Below are positions 19,472 through 29,884 of a stretch of 64,000 bases of DNA, in pieces; the first letter of the stretch is position 1; each line of letters opens with the position of its first letter. The DNA comes from Platynereis dumerilii (lineage: Eukaryota > Annelida > Polychaeta > Phyllodocida > Nereididae). Under the pieces are notes generated by a model that did not search any database, had not been told where the DNA came from, and saw only the letters and a program-made list of their open reading frames with translations. The translations under genes were made by a program, and so were the position numbers. The stretch is from positions 63,391,192 through 63,455,191 of the forward strand of contig JAPTHN010000003.1 in NCBI GenBank assembly GCA_026936325.1, read 5' to 3'.

Positions 19472-20978
19472 ATGTCCGAGGTTTACAGGATGATGAACAA
19501 GAGAAGAAAGCTCAGCGATTGGGACGAAGCTCGAGACGATTTGGAAGAGGCCATTAAACTGTTTCTCCGGTAAGCGTACTTAAGAGTTTCTATTTCTTTT
19601 TTAATCAATGCCGTGATACTATTGAGTCCCTTAAAAAAAACGTTCTCCCCTTTCCCCTCCTTCGCAGTCGGACGGGTTCGCGGGAAGAAGATGAGAACCA
19701 GGAAGAGGAGGAGGAGGAGGCAGGCTCCGATGCGAGGGCTGCTAAGCGAAAAAGAATTCCATCTCCCTCATCATCATCTCTCCCACCGACTCCGCCTCCA
19801 TCTCCCCTTTCCCCGTCCATACTAGATCAACACCCTCCTAGACCGGTAGCCATTCCGGCACTCATAGACTACGCCGAAGATGATGGGAGCTCCACGGATG
19901 ATGGTGGGAAGGAAGACTCGGAGAGTCATCAGCAGGGGGAGCCATTGTCACCCTTTTGTCCAATTAGGCACTCCACACCCATTGAGGGTAAAGAGGGTTT
20001 GGCAAAGGAAATTCAAAGTCGAGAGGAACGCTCGACAACCTTTGACGAATATTACATTAAATTGTCAGACGATGAAGAGACCGGTTCGGGAAAAACTGGG
20101 TAACTATAAAAATTTAATCTTTTTCCAACAGATGTATGTACTGGTTCGTTCGCGCAATTTTTTTGAATGTACGGTTCACTTCCACTAATTCAGAAAACCG
20201 AATGACGAGAAGAGAGAAAGGGGAAATGAGAAGGAGACCGAGCCCGAGTTCGAGGATGGACAAAGGTTTGAGGATGAAAAAGAGGAAAAGGAACTTACGA
20301 ATGACCCGTTCTTACCGATGTCAATTCGCTCCAGCAGCCCCGACGATAGCGAAGTAAGCGATGGTCGTCTAGAGTCTTCCAAGGAAAGTCTTTCTTCATG
20401 GCAGAATCCGATGGTGTCCTTCTACTGTGATATCGAGTCTTCGGGTGAGGGAGACATGCTAGCTATGCTGAACCAGTAAGTATTAAACTTTTATTCCTCC
20501 AGAACATCGAGGGTATCAAGGGCGTGCATTTACGGTCAAATTTTTAAATTCTAAATGTCTTCTTTTCAAGGTTGGAAAAAAAGGCGCTGGAGGCTGAAAA
20601 GAGTGCGCTGGAGAAAAGCGAGGAAGGGAGACCGCAGGGCGAGGAAGGGAGGTAAGACTAAGCCGAGAGGGAAAATGGATAACGGTTCGATTTTTTTAAA
20701 ATTCACCTGCAACCCCGAGACAAAATACTCTTTAACCGCGCCCCCGACCTTTTTTTGATACAGATCCGAAATCGAAGGCGGTACCTCGGAGGTTGGAGCG
20801 CTGCCAAGGGATGACAAAGGAGAAGAAAAAGATGATGACAAAGTTATCGCAGAACACCAAGGTACGCATGACGGATTAAATGCTTCAGTTGAGGAACTTA
20901 CCAATAGGTAAGTCGAATAGTAAAAAATGTATAAAAGCGTTAAACGACTGTTAAAAAACTTTTCGTTACTAAATAATT
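19472..20978 (+). CDS. Spliced 5' exons leading into Polinton PolB
   Basis: Between the ATPase and the long PolB frame lies a run of short coding-like stretches separated by GT-AG intron-like gaps. The first begins at ATG 19472 (MSEVYRMMNKRRKLSDWDEA) and ends in a GTAAGC donor near 19570. Further donor-like GTAAG/GTAACT sites lie near 20099, 20477, 20651 and 20910, with pyrimidine-rich AG acceptors near 19667, 20193, 20570 and 20764 and a last acceptor at about 21010. The encoded text is acidic and Ser/Pro-rich with a KRKR nuclear-import-like motif. Polintons in some animals have introns, so this is read as the spliced, disordered N-terminal part of PolB. Confidence 0.55.
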
Positions 20979-23900
20979 TTGACTAAATTTTTTCCCTTTT
21001 CCCGTTACAGGGAGCGAGAAGACATTTTCCAAGCATTGCAGAGCGGCGAGGCGAGGGAGATCGTGCAGGAAGACTTTTCATTTGACGATCTAAATGACTT
21101 TATGGACTTTCTGTATAATATAGATGATGATAAGTGTATGGGTGAAGGTATTAGAGCCAAGTCGGATGAGGAAGGTGAAGGGGGAAGGAAGGATGAGGAG
21201 GAGCGGGTGGGGGGAGGAGGGGGGTCATTAGGTGAGGGTGAGGGAGAGGAAGAAGGTTTCATGCAGGCTCCGCAGTCACCCGAGGAAGAGGTTGAGCAAG
21301 ACTTTGAACCGGACATGCTTTTCAGAGGAAGGGACCACGCTCTCAATTTCCATCGCAACATAGAAATTAAGGCGAAAGATTTGGAATTCGGTGGCGGGTT
21401 GGTCCGCGAGACAGTATATAGGGTACATTTCGATCAGCGTTGGCATAATGTAGTTTTAGCCGAGGTCATGGGCGAGCTACTCGACCTGGTGCAAAGCATA
21501 ATTGACAGACTTAAGGAGTGCTACTCTCCCAGTGACCTGGTAAGACTTTATATCTCCAGTCAGTCCTTCAACAGTCCTCGCTGCATCGGACTTATGCCCC
21601 TGAGGGACTTGAACGTCGGTGTAGTAGAGGATCACCTCCAGTGCGTACTTCAATCGGAGGAAGACCTCGTTCTGGACGAACCTTTAGAATTTCAAGTGGC
21701 GGTAATTCGAAACCCTCGAGGAGCTGGTAAGGGGAGCCGCTTCTTAAAATACGTTTTTGGTGATGGTAATTCCCTGCGTTACTCCAAGGCGATCTCGCAA
21801 ACTAGAGTGACCGATAATTTGTGTCTAGCCAGATCGGTGACGGTTGCGCTGGCAAAAGCTAGGTGTCTAGAATGGCGAGAGAAGGGAAATGCGAAGGAGA
21901 TAGGGCGAGCCCAAAATTACCTTACCCAACTCTACAATGCCAAACGGAATATGTTGACAAGGGAGGCGAAGAAACTTCAAACTCTAGCGGGATTCCCTCT
22001 CTCTTACACACCGGCCTTCTCCGACATTGCGGCATTCGAAAGGGCGGCGAATGCGCAGATTGTGGTGTTCCAATCCGGGACAGACTTAAGACCCGTATAC
22101 GTAGGCAGTCAGGAGAGACAGCGAACGCTGTATCTTTTCTTCGCGAAAAGGGTTGATAGTGACAAGTCCCCGGGACATTTTCACGCCATAGTGAATCTCG
22201 GGAAGATGTTCCGTAATGCTAGGTTTTGCAAAAAGTGTAAGGAATGTTACGGCAAAAATGAAAAGCATTCTTGCATCAACACGTGCTCATCTTGTAGAGC
22301 GGAATCTTGTCTCGAGGTTGAGTGCGAGAAGAGAATGTGTAATTCTTGCAATCGATTTTTGAATTCGCAGGCCTGCTTTGACGGTCATATAGAGAAAGGG
22401 ATTTGTTCGATGTCAATGCGATGTAATGACTGTAACTACTTCTTCAGACGGGGTACCGATCACCGTTGTGGCTATAGATTGTGCAAAATATGTCAGCAAC
22501 AAGTGGCCGGTGTCCACTACTGTTACATACGTCAAAAAAACCCGAAGCCCATTTCAGCGAAGTACATGTTCGCCGACTTCGAGACAGACCCTACCGGAGA
22601 CGTTCACGAGCCTAATTTGGTCATTGCGTATTGGCAATGCGAACACTGCGAGGGAGTCGGCTATAGGGAGAACCCTCGTTGCGCCAATTGTGGGAACGCC
22701 TGTTCAAACTGTAGAATGTCGATCGGGAGACATAGGCGAGGTGATGAACTTCGCAATGTGTGTCTCCTGACAGACGACTGCGGTAGGCGGGGCATTGATT
22801 TCTTTGGTGAGGATGTCGCTTGGGAATTTTGTAGCTTCTTCTTCGATAGAGCCTTTGAGGGATACACTTTAATATTCCACAATGGCCAGGCGTATGATGT
22901 GTACTTCTTGATGAGGTACATCTTGAACAATCTCACACGGGAACCTCAGATAATTTGCAGGGGTAGTAAAGTGATGAGTGTCAGTACAGGGAAATTCCGA
23001 ATTATCGATTCCCTAAACTTCCTGACCATGCCCCTGGCACAGATGCCCAAGGTATTCGGTCTCAAGGAAATCCGTAAGGGGACCTTCCCGGTGTTCTTTA
23101 ACCAGAAGGAAAACTGGAACTATGTAGGCCCAATGCCGCATCCCTACTGTTACAGAGTCAATGCCATGAAACCGAGGGCAAGGAGCGAGTTCATGACTTG
23201 GTACAGGGAGCAGAAGGGGAAGGTGTTCGATTTCCGTAAGGAAATCTACAGGTACTGCGAGGATGACGTCAGTATTCTGCAGGAGGGCTGCAATGAGTTC
23301 AGAGCCTGGCTTTTAGGGGTGGCATCTAGGGAGGAGATCATAGACGTAGGGGAGGGCGGGGAACGAAAAGTGCGGAGAGTCGGGGTCGACCCTTTCCAAT
23401 ACAACACTCTCGCCAGTGTCTGTATGGCAACATACAGATATATGTTCCTGACGGAGGAGTTCAGTGTGAAAACTGAAGACGGGAGAGAATTGACCGAACT
23501 GAACAGGAATGACGAATCGGAATTCTTCGATGTTGATGGAAACCCTGTGGCAAAAGAAACCGTTAGCATTCTGGAGCGTACATTCAAGAGCACTCCTTTC
23601 GCACGCATGCCAGCCACTGGATTCGGTGGGCAGGAAACTCACAGTCAGACCGCGATAACATGGCTAGAGTACGAGTCGAGGAGGCACAATGTAGTTATCA
23701 AACACGCTAATAACGGTGGCGAACATCGAGTCAAGAACAGCAGGGCTTCAGGGGGGTGGCTGAAGCTGGACGGGTATCACCGTGACAGCGCAACGGGGAA
23801 AGAGACGGCCTGGGAGTTCATGGGGTGCATATTCCACGGGTGTAAGAAATGCTTCCCGAAAATGTCTACGAGTGCGCGGCTGAGACACCCTCACACCGGT

Positions 23901-25463
23901 GAACCTCTAGACGTGCTTTATCAACGCACCATGAGTCGTCTCCAATACCTGAGAAAAGACTTGGGCATGGAGGTGCGTGTCATTTGGGAGTGCGAGTTCA
24001 AGGCGATGATGGAAAGAGACGAGGGCATAAGTCAACTAGCCAAGGAGTTGGATTTGCAACCACGTCTCGATCCCCGCCATGCCTTCTTCGGCGGTAGGAC
24101 AAACGCTGTGAAGCTGTACAGTCAGTCGACTGAGAGTAAAAAGATAGCCTACATAGACATCTGTTCGCTGTACCCCATGGTCTTGAAAAACGACGTTTTC
24201 CCATGCGGTATACCGGAAGTGATCATGAGACCCGAGTCATGTGACATTTCACAATATTTCGGGTTGGTTCAATGTAGGGTCAGGCCACCCAGGGGCCTCT
24301 ATCATCCTTGCCTGCCACTGCGGTGCAACGGAAAGCTCATGTTCCCTCTTTGCCGTACTTGCGCCAATTCTCTCAGCAAAGAAAGGTGTAGGTGTCCCGA
24401 TGACAAGAGGGACATCTTTGGGACCTACACGACTGTAGATTTGGAAGACGCCCTGGAAGCTGGCTACCAAATTGTGAAGATTTATGAGGTGTACCACTTT
24501 GAGAGAAAGGCAAAGTATGACAGGGAAGTAGGGGGTAGGGGACTTTTCACGGAGTATGTGAATACTTTCTTGAAAGGTAAACAGGAAGCTTCCGGATGGC
24601 CGAGACAAGAAATGACTGACGGAGAAAAGACCGAATACTGTAGGGAATACGCTCTGGCAGAAGGGGTGGAACTGGACCAGTGTAAGATAGAGTACAACTC
24701 TGGAAAGAGAGCTACGAACAAGTTGCTGTTGAACAGTTTCTGGGGTAAATTTGGCGAAAATAACGACCATAGGATTCACAAGCTGGTGACATGCGCCTCG
24801 GAATTGTTCAAAATTACAACAGACCCTTCCGTGAGAATGAAGGACGCGAACGTCTTTGCCGACGACAGGTGTCTGCTCACTTACCAATACGCCGAAGGGT
24901 TTCTACCAGAAATGTCTCACGTGAATGTGTTTGTGGCAGCATTCACTACCTCAAATGCCCGACGAAGGCTCTACAAAACCCTCAAGGGTTTGGGAGAGCG
25001 AGTTTTGTACTTTGATACCGACAGCGTGGTGTACGAATACAATGATAGAGATGACTGGCAGTACAAACCCATCCTCGGATGTCATCTCGGTCAGTGGACA
25101 AACGAACTGGACGATGGGGACTACATCGAAAAGTTCGTCAGCAGCGGACCAAAGTCCTACGCTTATGTCACCAAAAAAGGAGTGCAGGTGGTGAAAGTCA
25201 AAGGTCAGACTTTAAATCACGAAAATTGCAAAAAACTGAACTTTGACAGTATATGTCGTTTGGTGTTATTCTGGGCCAATCCAGACGACTACCCTCTACC
25301 ACAAGGAGTAGAAGAATACATCGAGGGTCACTATGACAAGATCAGACGGTGTAAAAAGAGGTTTGTGCTGTTCAGCAGGAACGAATTAAAAAGATTCAGA
25401 GTGACCTACAACAAGAGACAGCTAGTTAATGGGACATTTGACACTTTACCCTACGGTTACTAA
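20979..25463 (+). CDS. POLB: Polinton protein-primed DNA polymerase B
   Basis: A frame of 1494 codons. Roughly the first 120 residues are acidic and Gly/Glu-rich. A Cys/His-rich, zinc-binding region covers about residues 416-527 (CKKCKECYG, CSSCRAESC, CNSCNRF, CKICQQQ). The 3'-5' exonuclease starts at FADFETDPTGD near residue 530. The polymerase palm carries motif A DICSLYPMVLKN (~1060), motif B NSFWGKFGEN (~1252) and motif C YFDTDSVVYEY (~1344). In the family this enzyme copies the linear element using a terminal protein as primer. The true coding start is probably upstream, in spliced exons; the last acceptor lies at about 21010, so the first ~11 codons of this frame may be intron. It runs opposite to the virion block. 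Confidence 0.95.
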   Translation: MTKFFPFSRYREREDIFQALQSGEAREIVQEDFSFDDLNDFMDFLYNIDDDKCMGEGIRAKSDEEGEGGRKDEEERVGGGGGSLGEGEGEEEGFMQAPQSPEEEVEQDFEPDMLFRGRDHALNFHRNIEIKAKDLEFGGGLVRETVYRVHFDQRWHNVVLAEVMGELLDLVQSIIDRLKECYSPSDLVRLYISSQSFNSPRCIGLMPLRDLNVGVVEDHLQCVLQSEEDLVLDEPLEFQVAVIRNPRGAGKGSRFLKYVFGDGNSLRYSKAISQTRVTDNLCLARSVTVALAKARCLEWREKGNAKEIGRAQNYLTQLYNAKRNMLTREAKKLQTLAGFPLSYTPAFSDIAAFERAANAQIVVFQSGTDLRPVYVGSQERQRTLYLFFAKRVDSDKSPGHFHAIVNLGKMFRNARFCKKCKECYGKNEKHSCINTCSSCRAESCLEVECEKRMCNSCNRFLNSQACFDGHIEKGICSMSMRCNDCNYFFRRGTDHRCGYRLCKICQQQVAGVHYCYIRQKNPKPISAKYMFADFETDPTGDVHEPNLVIAYWQCEHCEGVGYRENPRCANCGNACSNCRMSIGRHRRGDELRNVCLLTDDCGRRGIDFFGEDVAWEFCSFFFDRAFEGYTLIFHNGQAYDVYFLMRYILNNLTREPQIICRGSKVMSVSTGKFRIIDSLNFLTMPLAQMPKVFGLKEIRKGTFPVFFNQKENWNYVGPMPHPYCYRVNAMKPRARSEFMTWYREQKGKVFDFRKEIYRYCEDDVSILQEGCNEFRAWLLGVASREEIIDVGEGGERKVRRVGVDPFQYNTLASVCMATYRYMFLTEEFSVKTEDGRELTELNRNDESEFFDVDGNPVAKETVSILERTFKSTPFARMPATGFGGQETHSQTAITWLEYESRRHNVVIKHANNGGEHRVKNSRASGGWLKLDGYHRDSATGKETAWEFMGCIFHGCKKCFPKMSTSARLRHPHTGEPLDVLYQRTMSRLQYLRKDLGMEVRVIWECEFKAMMERDEGISQLAKELDLQPRLDPRHAFFGGRTNAVKLYSQSTESKKIAYIDICSLYPMVLKNDVFPCGIPEVIMRPESCDISQYFGLVQCRVRPPRGLYHPCLPLRCNGKLMFPLCRTCANSLSKERCRCPDDKRDIFGTYTTVDLEDALEAGYQIVKIYEVYHFERKAKYDREVGGRGLFTEYVNTFLKGKQEASGWPRQEMTDGEKTEYCREYALAEGVELDQCKIEYNSGKRATNKLLLNSFWGKFGENNDHRIHKLVTCASELFKITTDPSVRMKDANVFADDRCLLTYQYAEGFLPEMSHVNVFVAAFTTSNARRRLYKTLKGLGERVLYFDTDSVVYEYNDRDDWQYKPILGCHLGQWTNELDDGDYIEKFVSSGPKSYAYVTKKGVQVVKVKGQTLNHENCKKLNFDSICRLVLFWANPDDYPLPQGVEEYIEGHYDKIRRCKKRFVLFSRNELKRFRVTYNKRQLVNGTFDTLPYGY

Positions 25464-25739
25464 AAAAAGACTCCTTTTTTCTCCTTCCAATCACCTTCCC
25501 ATCCTTGTCCAACTTCTAAACGGGTGTAAGGGGTTATGGAATTAACAAGTCGTATATTTTATATTGTAGTCTAAGTTATACATCTGTAATGTTATATTAT
25601 TATACTGACGAAATAAAGAGAACAAATTTTTTGAAATTCGGAGATAAATAGTCTCTTTTCTTTTTTTCTACGTTTGGTAAAAAGTGATAAATAAAAAAGG
25701 AAAAAACAACCATTTTGTACGTTTCAATACGCTGAGGTT

Positions 25740-26789
25740 TTATTTCATTTCACTGGAAACAACGTCAAAGCAGTGATCAAGCAAACGAGTGAAATTCTTC
25801 CCCGAAAGGGATACACAATGTTTGACAATACAAGACTTTACTTTGTCCAATCCACCCATGTACATAAAGAGATCAACAAGTTCTCCAGCTAGATACACAT
25901 TTTTATAACTCAGTTTCATCAGCACTTTTCTGACAAGAGCCTTAAAGGCAGAGTGTTCAAATTGTTCGATTTGGAGATCGACATATTTTTCGTCAGGAGG
26001 ATTAGCTTCGGTTTCCACATTCATGATCTTCAGGTTTTGAATCAGAGTAGCGTAGGCCAAATGTTCGATGAGTTCGAGCTTCTTAGGCATGTCGACAGGA
26101 ACCTTGAGATAATCGTAGTGGACTTGGTAGTCGTATTCCATGGGTTGACCTTCGAAACCATTGACTTCGAAATAGTGTATACTAGAGTCTTTCTCACAGT
26201 CCTCCAGTTTGAGAAATATCTTGCTCGAACGAGTGCCCGTGCTCTTGTGGGTCCAACGAAAACCCTCGAATTTAGAGCACTCGTCCCCATCATTGGCAGA
26301 GGACTTGGCGTTGACGACATCCATCAACTTGTCATAGGCGATAGCGAACTTGTCGAATTCTTCTCCGTTCAGGTTGATGGTCTTGCCATGGTTCATCTCA
26401 TCATCTTCAGTAATAGTTTCAAGGTCCTTAACAGGATGTAGCAGACTCACATAGTACAGGGATTCTTTTCCTTCACGAACAAAAGTAGTCGTGAGAACAT
26501 GCTGCTTCTTGGTCAACATCAGATGATGGCTGGTTTTGAACTGCAAAGCGTCAAGGAATTTTCTCAGCTGCGGTCCCAGTTTTTCTGACGACTTCTTCGA
26601 GACGTGAACATTACGCCAACCAGACTTGACTTGCGATGTACGGCTGAATGTGAGGTAACCGGACTTCCACTTGTCGCCAGGATGAGCAGTAACCTTGGTT
26701 TTATCACTGAGATGAACAGTAATGTCACAGACCTGTTTAACGGATGAATCCGCCTCCTGGGTCTTGACAATGAGTTGCGCGTCAGCCAT
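25740..26789 (-). CDS. Unrecognised Polinton protein next to the right terminal repeat, ~349 aa
   Basis: The open frame extends upstream to 26918, but the start at 26789 (MADAQLIVKTQEADSSVKQV) is preferred. It lies about 95 bp downstream of a TATATATA box at about 26880-26888, and the upstream part reads as poor protein. The product is soluble: a beta-rich N-terminal half (VCDITVHLSDKTKVTAHPGDKW, YLTFSRTSQ) and a helical C-terminal half ending LDHCFDVVSSEMK. I see no catalytic motif, signal peptide or membrane segment. It converges on PolB, with about 277 bp between the stop codons. A gene at this edge with its own TATA box may be an early or regulatory gene; that is inference. Confidence 0.72.
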   Translation of the reverse strand: MADAQLIVKTQEADSSVKQVCDITVHLSDKTKVTAHPGDKWKSGYLTFSRTSQVKSGWRNVHVSKKSSEKLGPQLRKFLDALQFKTSHHLMLTKKQHVLTTTFVREGKESLYYVSLLHPVKDLETITEDDEMNHGKTINLNGEEFDKFAIAYDKLMDVVNAKSSANDGDECSKFEGFRWTHKSTGTRSSKIFLKLEDCEKDSSIHYFEVNGFEGQPMEYDYQVHYDYLKVPVDMPKKLELIEHLAYATLIQNLKIMNVETEANPPDEKYVDLQIEQFEHSAFKALVRKVLMKLSYKNVYLAGELVDLFMYMGGLDKVKSCIVKHCVSLSGKNFTRLLDHCFDVVSSEMK

Positions 26790-26877
26790 TGGGAGAACTG
26801 GAGGTGTCAGACAAACGAGTAGATGCGATCCGGATGCCCAGCAAATCGAGAATGACAACTCTTCAGATTTTGGCCTC

Positions 26878-26890
26878 CAATATATATACT
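26878..26890 (-). promoter_or_regulatory. TATA box for the right-edge Polinton gene
   Basis: On the minus strand the sequence reads GAGTATATATATTGG, about 95 bp upstream of the chosen ATG at 26789. It lies just inside the right terminal repeat. Confidence 0.5.
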
Positions 26891-26987
26891 CTCCCTCAAA
26901 TGGATGAGCAATCATCAAAGTATGTGCCTTTTGTTCCCAGAAATTGAATAGAGCCTATTGTCAATTGTACCAAGAGTGTTCGATTTT

Positions 26988-27496
26988 GTAAAAAAGACAC
27001 GTACCAATTAAGCAAAGCAAACAGCAATTGTTCCTAGAAATTGAATGGATCAGTCAATGAGATAAAAGGAGTGGTTAATTAGATAAACGAGCCCATTGTT
27101 CAGTCAATATTTACTTTTCTTGTCATCCACTGGGCGGACACCTGGCACTGGAGAAAAGCAAACAACTATTGTTCCTAGAAATTGAATGGATCCATGTAGG
27201 ATCGTGACGAGATCAAAGGATCGATCGGCTAAGTAAACAATGGCATTGTTCTGTCAATATTTACTTTTCACACAGGGAGAGGGCAGGCTGCAGCGATTTC
27301 TACAGTATCACCAGACAAGATCAAATGAGTAATTAGCTAAACAAACAATCCCATTGTTCTACAATGTTTACTCAGCAAACAGCCGCAGGACTGGCCACAG
27401 GGCAGGGGCCAGGATATCCTACGATATCATGGCAGGGCCTACAATATCATTACGTAATCGCATATTGTGATTTTATTCGGACCCTCCTGTAGTAGT
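26988..27496 (-). repeat. Polinton right terminal inverted repeat
   Basis: Reverse complement of 1885-2392. About one mismatch is seen in the outer ~300 bp and about a dozen in the inner ~200 bp. A further degenerate copy of the internal phrase (cccagaaattgaatagagcc) lies just inside it, at about 26937-26956, on this side only. Confidence 0.92.
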
Positions 27497-27502
27497 TATT
27501 TT
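27497..27502. other. Target site duplication, right copy (TATTTT)
   Basis: It matches the six bases at 1879-1884. Confidence 0.75.
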
Positions 27503-27918
27503 CTTTGCCAATATCTAAATCAAGTCTTTTTGACTATTTGAGATATTTGGAGTTTGGCAATTTAGAGATTGGCTGACGCACTTGTTTTAGCTTGGTGGCT
27601 AAGTGATTTTAGATATATAGAACTTTGACTCCATGACCATAGAAAAGCTAAATTACAAGCTACTTTGCAAATATGGTACCAAGTAACACAACACACCATA
27701 AGGAACATTAACAAGAAGTCTGGTCTTGTCACATCTGCCAAGTTAACACCGTTGAGACACAACCTTCTCTGGTGAGTGATAAATGGGGAAATTAGCAAAG
27801 ATAAAGAACACAGACAGCTGCTTTGCTGCTCTTTGTTTGCCATTCACACAACATAATGTACACTCTAAATTGGAAATGTGGAGAACCTAAACAAAGCCTA
27901 AACATTGGACATTTGCAT
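27503..27918. other. Host flank of the Polinton, no gene seen
   Basis: AT-rich host sequence between the Polinton and the first MITE. Short minus-strand frames have no recognisable motif. Confidence 0.4.
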
Positions 27919-27921
27919 TTA

Positions 27922-28245
27922 GGGACCGTTCAGAATTTATGACTGGGCGGGGGTGGGAGTTTTGGCCGAGGGGGTACTAAACATATATGTAATAAAACAC
28001 GCATACACTCTTTTTAACACGCAAAAGTCCGCGAATCTGTGCCCGTGACCGTCCAAGTGGCACATCTGTGACATTATATGTGTGTATTTCTTTGTATGCC
28101 AAGGGGGGGGGGTACTAAAAATCCACATGAAACCTAAGGGTGGGGCACTAAAAATCCACATGAATCTCAAGGGGGGGTATCAATTTTTGACTGGAAGTTC
28201 TGACAAGACTCCCACCCCCCCCAGTCATAAATTCTGAACGGTCCC
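27922..28245. mobile_element. PIF/Harbinger-like MITE, copy 1 (324 bp)
   Basis: The terminal inverted repeats begin GGGACCGTTCAGAATTTATG and run about 40 bp into G-rich/C-rich tracts. The element is flanked on both sides by TTA (27919-27921 and 28246-28248). A 3-bp TWA target duplication is characteristic of PIF/Harbinger elements. There is no transposase inside, so it is non-autonomous. Confidence 0.8.
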
Positions 28246-28480
28246 TTATCTTCAACAGATATTTTAGTTGAACAATAAAGCAAGTATACAATAACAAGAA
28301 TATCAAGCAAAACAAAACAAGAATTCAATGCTTTGTAACCGTTATAAACATTAAACACTGAACACCAGGTCACACAATGATCAACATTTCAATTCTCGGG
28401 AATCGCTCAGCAAGACGATAAAATACTGAATCAGTAAAATCTCGAGACTTCTCGAGAATTCTGGATCTCATTGGAAACAC

Positions 28481-28900
28481 TATTTCGAATTTTCCCATAT
28501 GTATGACTTTAAGGGATAAACTTAATTATTTCTACTTTTCCAGCATTTGCTCTATTTTGAGAGTTGGATAGATGTACTCAGCTGTGACATTTGAGCAAAT
28601 TCTACAATCTGGTGGATGTTTCATTAACGAAAAATGATTCATGCTTCTGTGTTCAATTTAAATGTAAACTTTTCTCATGAAAAAATTCAAATAGGCCTAC
28701 AGACAAAATGGGGGGAATGCCATTAAAATTATTATATTCTGGATTACACCTAGATAGGGTTTTACCCAAGGCGGAAAAATCTAGAAATTAATTTTGACCA
28801 CAGTTATTTTCAAATACTAACAGTATGGAGGAATGATCATGCTTCATATCCAGAAGACTTACGGTAGTTATGACTGTAAACATCAAAGTGTATGAAACAT
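28481..28900 (+). repeat. Dispersed ~420-bp repeat, copy 1
   Basis: It matches 43752-44175 in the same orientation at roughly 85-90 percent by eye. Shared landmarks are gagagttggatagatgtact, caaataggcctaca and catatccagaagacttacg. No coding frame is conserved, so it is either a transposon piece or part of a larger old duplication. Confidence 0.8.
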
Positions 28901-29884
28901 GGAACCCGGCGTGCAAGCGATGATAGAGGCGAAGACAATGTCTAAAATTTTGCATCAGTGGAGCTTTCTGACCAAATTTGTTAGAACTTTGCCCGAATAT
29001 GACCAGTGGTCAAAATAGACCCTGTTATTTGAGGGGGTCTCTCAAAATTTTGCAAGACCCAAAGGGTTGACACCCTTTTAGCTAAGAGGCTGCAGGTCAA
29101 CAGCAGGCCGCCAGCCTAGCCCTAGTTTTATCTGAGACAATAGTTTTCAAAAATCTATTGCTGATGTATATAAATCACAAGAGGCGGTTGCATGCTGGTT
29201 CAGCTTTATTTGCTGCTTCATGCTTATTCCGCCATACACATTCAGTATTTGGGGGTGGGGATTTTAGGACCCCCTCTGGGACCTTCTGAAAAACGTATTT
29301 GAGGGGGTCAAAGGAGCATTTTGGGGGCTGAAATCCTCCTTAACCCACCCTTGTTTCGAACACTGAACATGACGTCCATTTAAAATGTTACCAGACTTTT
29401 AGGGGTTGTCCTTTCTTTTCTCATCTAACAAATTAATTTTACTCTTCAATGGCTGTATGCTTCAGACAAGATTGATGCAAACAAGGTTGCTGGGAAGGAA
29501 ATGTGATGTCAGGAGCAGTCTGATGAAAAGGTCAAATGTGTGCCTAAAATAAGGCCTAAAAATGTTTTGTCTTTAAGTTCAAACATGCACATGTTGTCTC
29601 TCCCCTCATTCTGGCACCCTTGAATATAGATGTGAAATTAAAAAGAAACATATAAAACATATTTTATTTATAATTCCAATAAACCCTGTACAATCACAAA
29701 TGTAAGGCCGACTGTCTTCTTGCATATATTTAAAAACTGTTCTTTCTTTTAACTGCAACTGTGAATCTCTGTTTCTCGGAGAAACTCGTTTCATGAATTG
29801 GCAGTGAGTGATTGGTACATGTCAAACGTCTTCTTGCAAGTTGGACAAGTTCAAGCCTCGCTGGCAATATTGCTGGCAATTGTC

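Larger units (their letters stand above)
1885..27496. mobile_element. Polinton/Maverick element, nearly whole, ~25.6 kb
   Basis: The boundaries come from terminal inverted repeats of about 0.5 kb and a perfect 6-bp target duplication. The full Polinton core set lies between them: protein-primed PolB, integrase, adenain-like protease, packaging ATPase, double-jelly-roll major capsid protein and a penton-like minor capsid protein, plus accessory genes. It is longer than the common 15-20 kb because the left 10 kb carries accessory genes, much non-coding sequence and a ~2-kb tandem repeat array. The two terminal repeats differ by only about one base in the outer ~300 bp and roughly a dozen in the inner ~200 bp (counted by eye), which implies a recent insertion. 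It looks nearly whole, with perhaps one or two breaks. Confidence 0.95.

Noticed and set aside
21863-25194. Many alternative frames inside the PolB gene
   Set aside because: All are shadows of the polymerase frame, which alone has ordered motifs.
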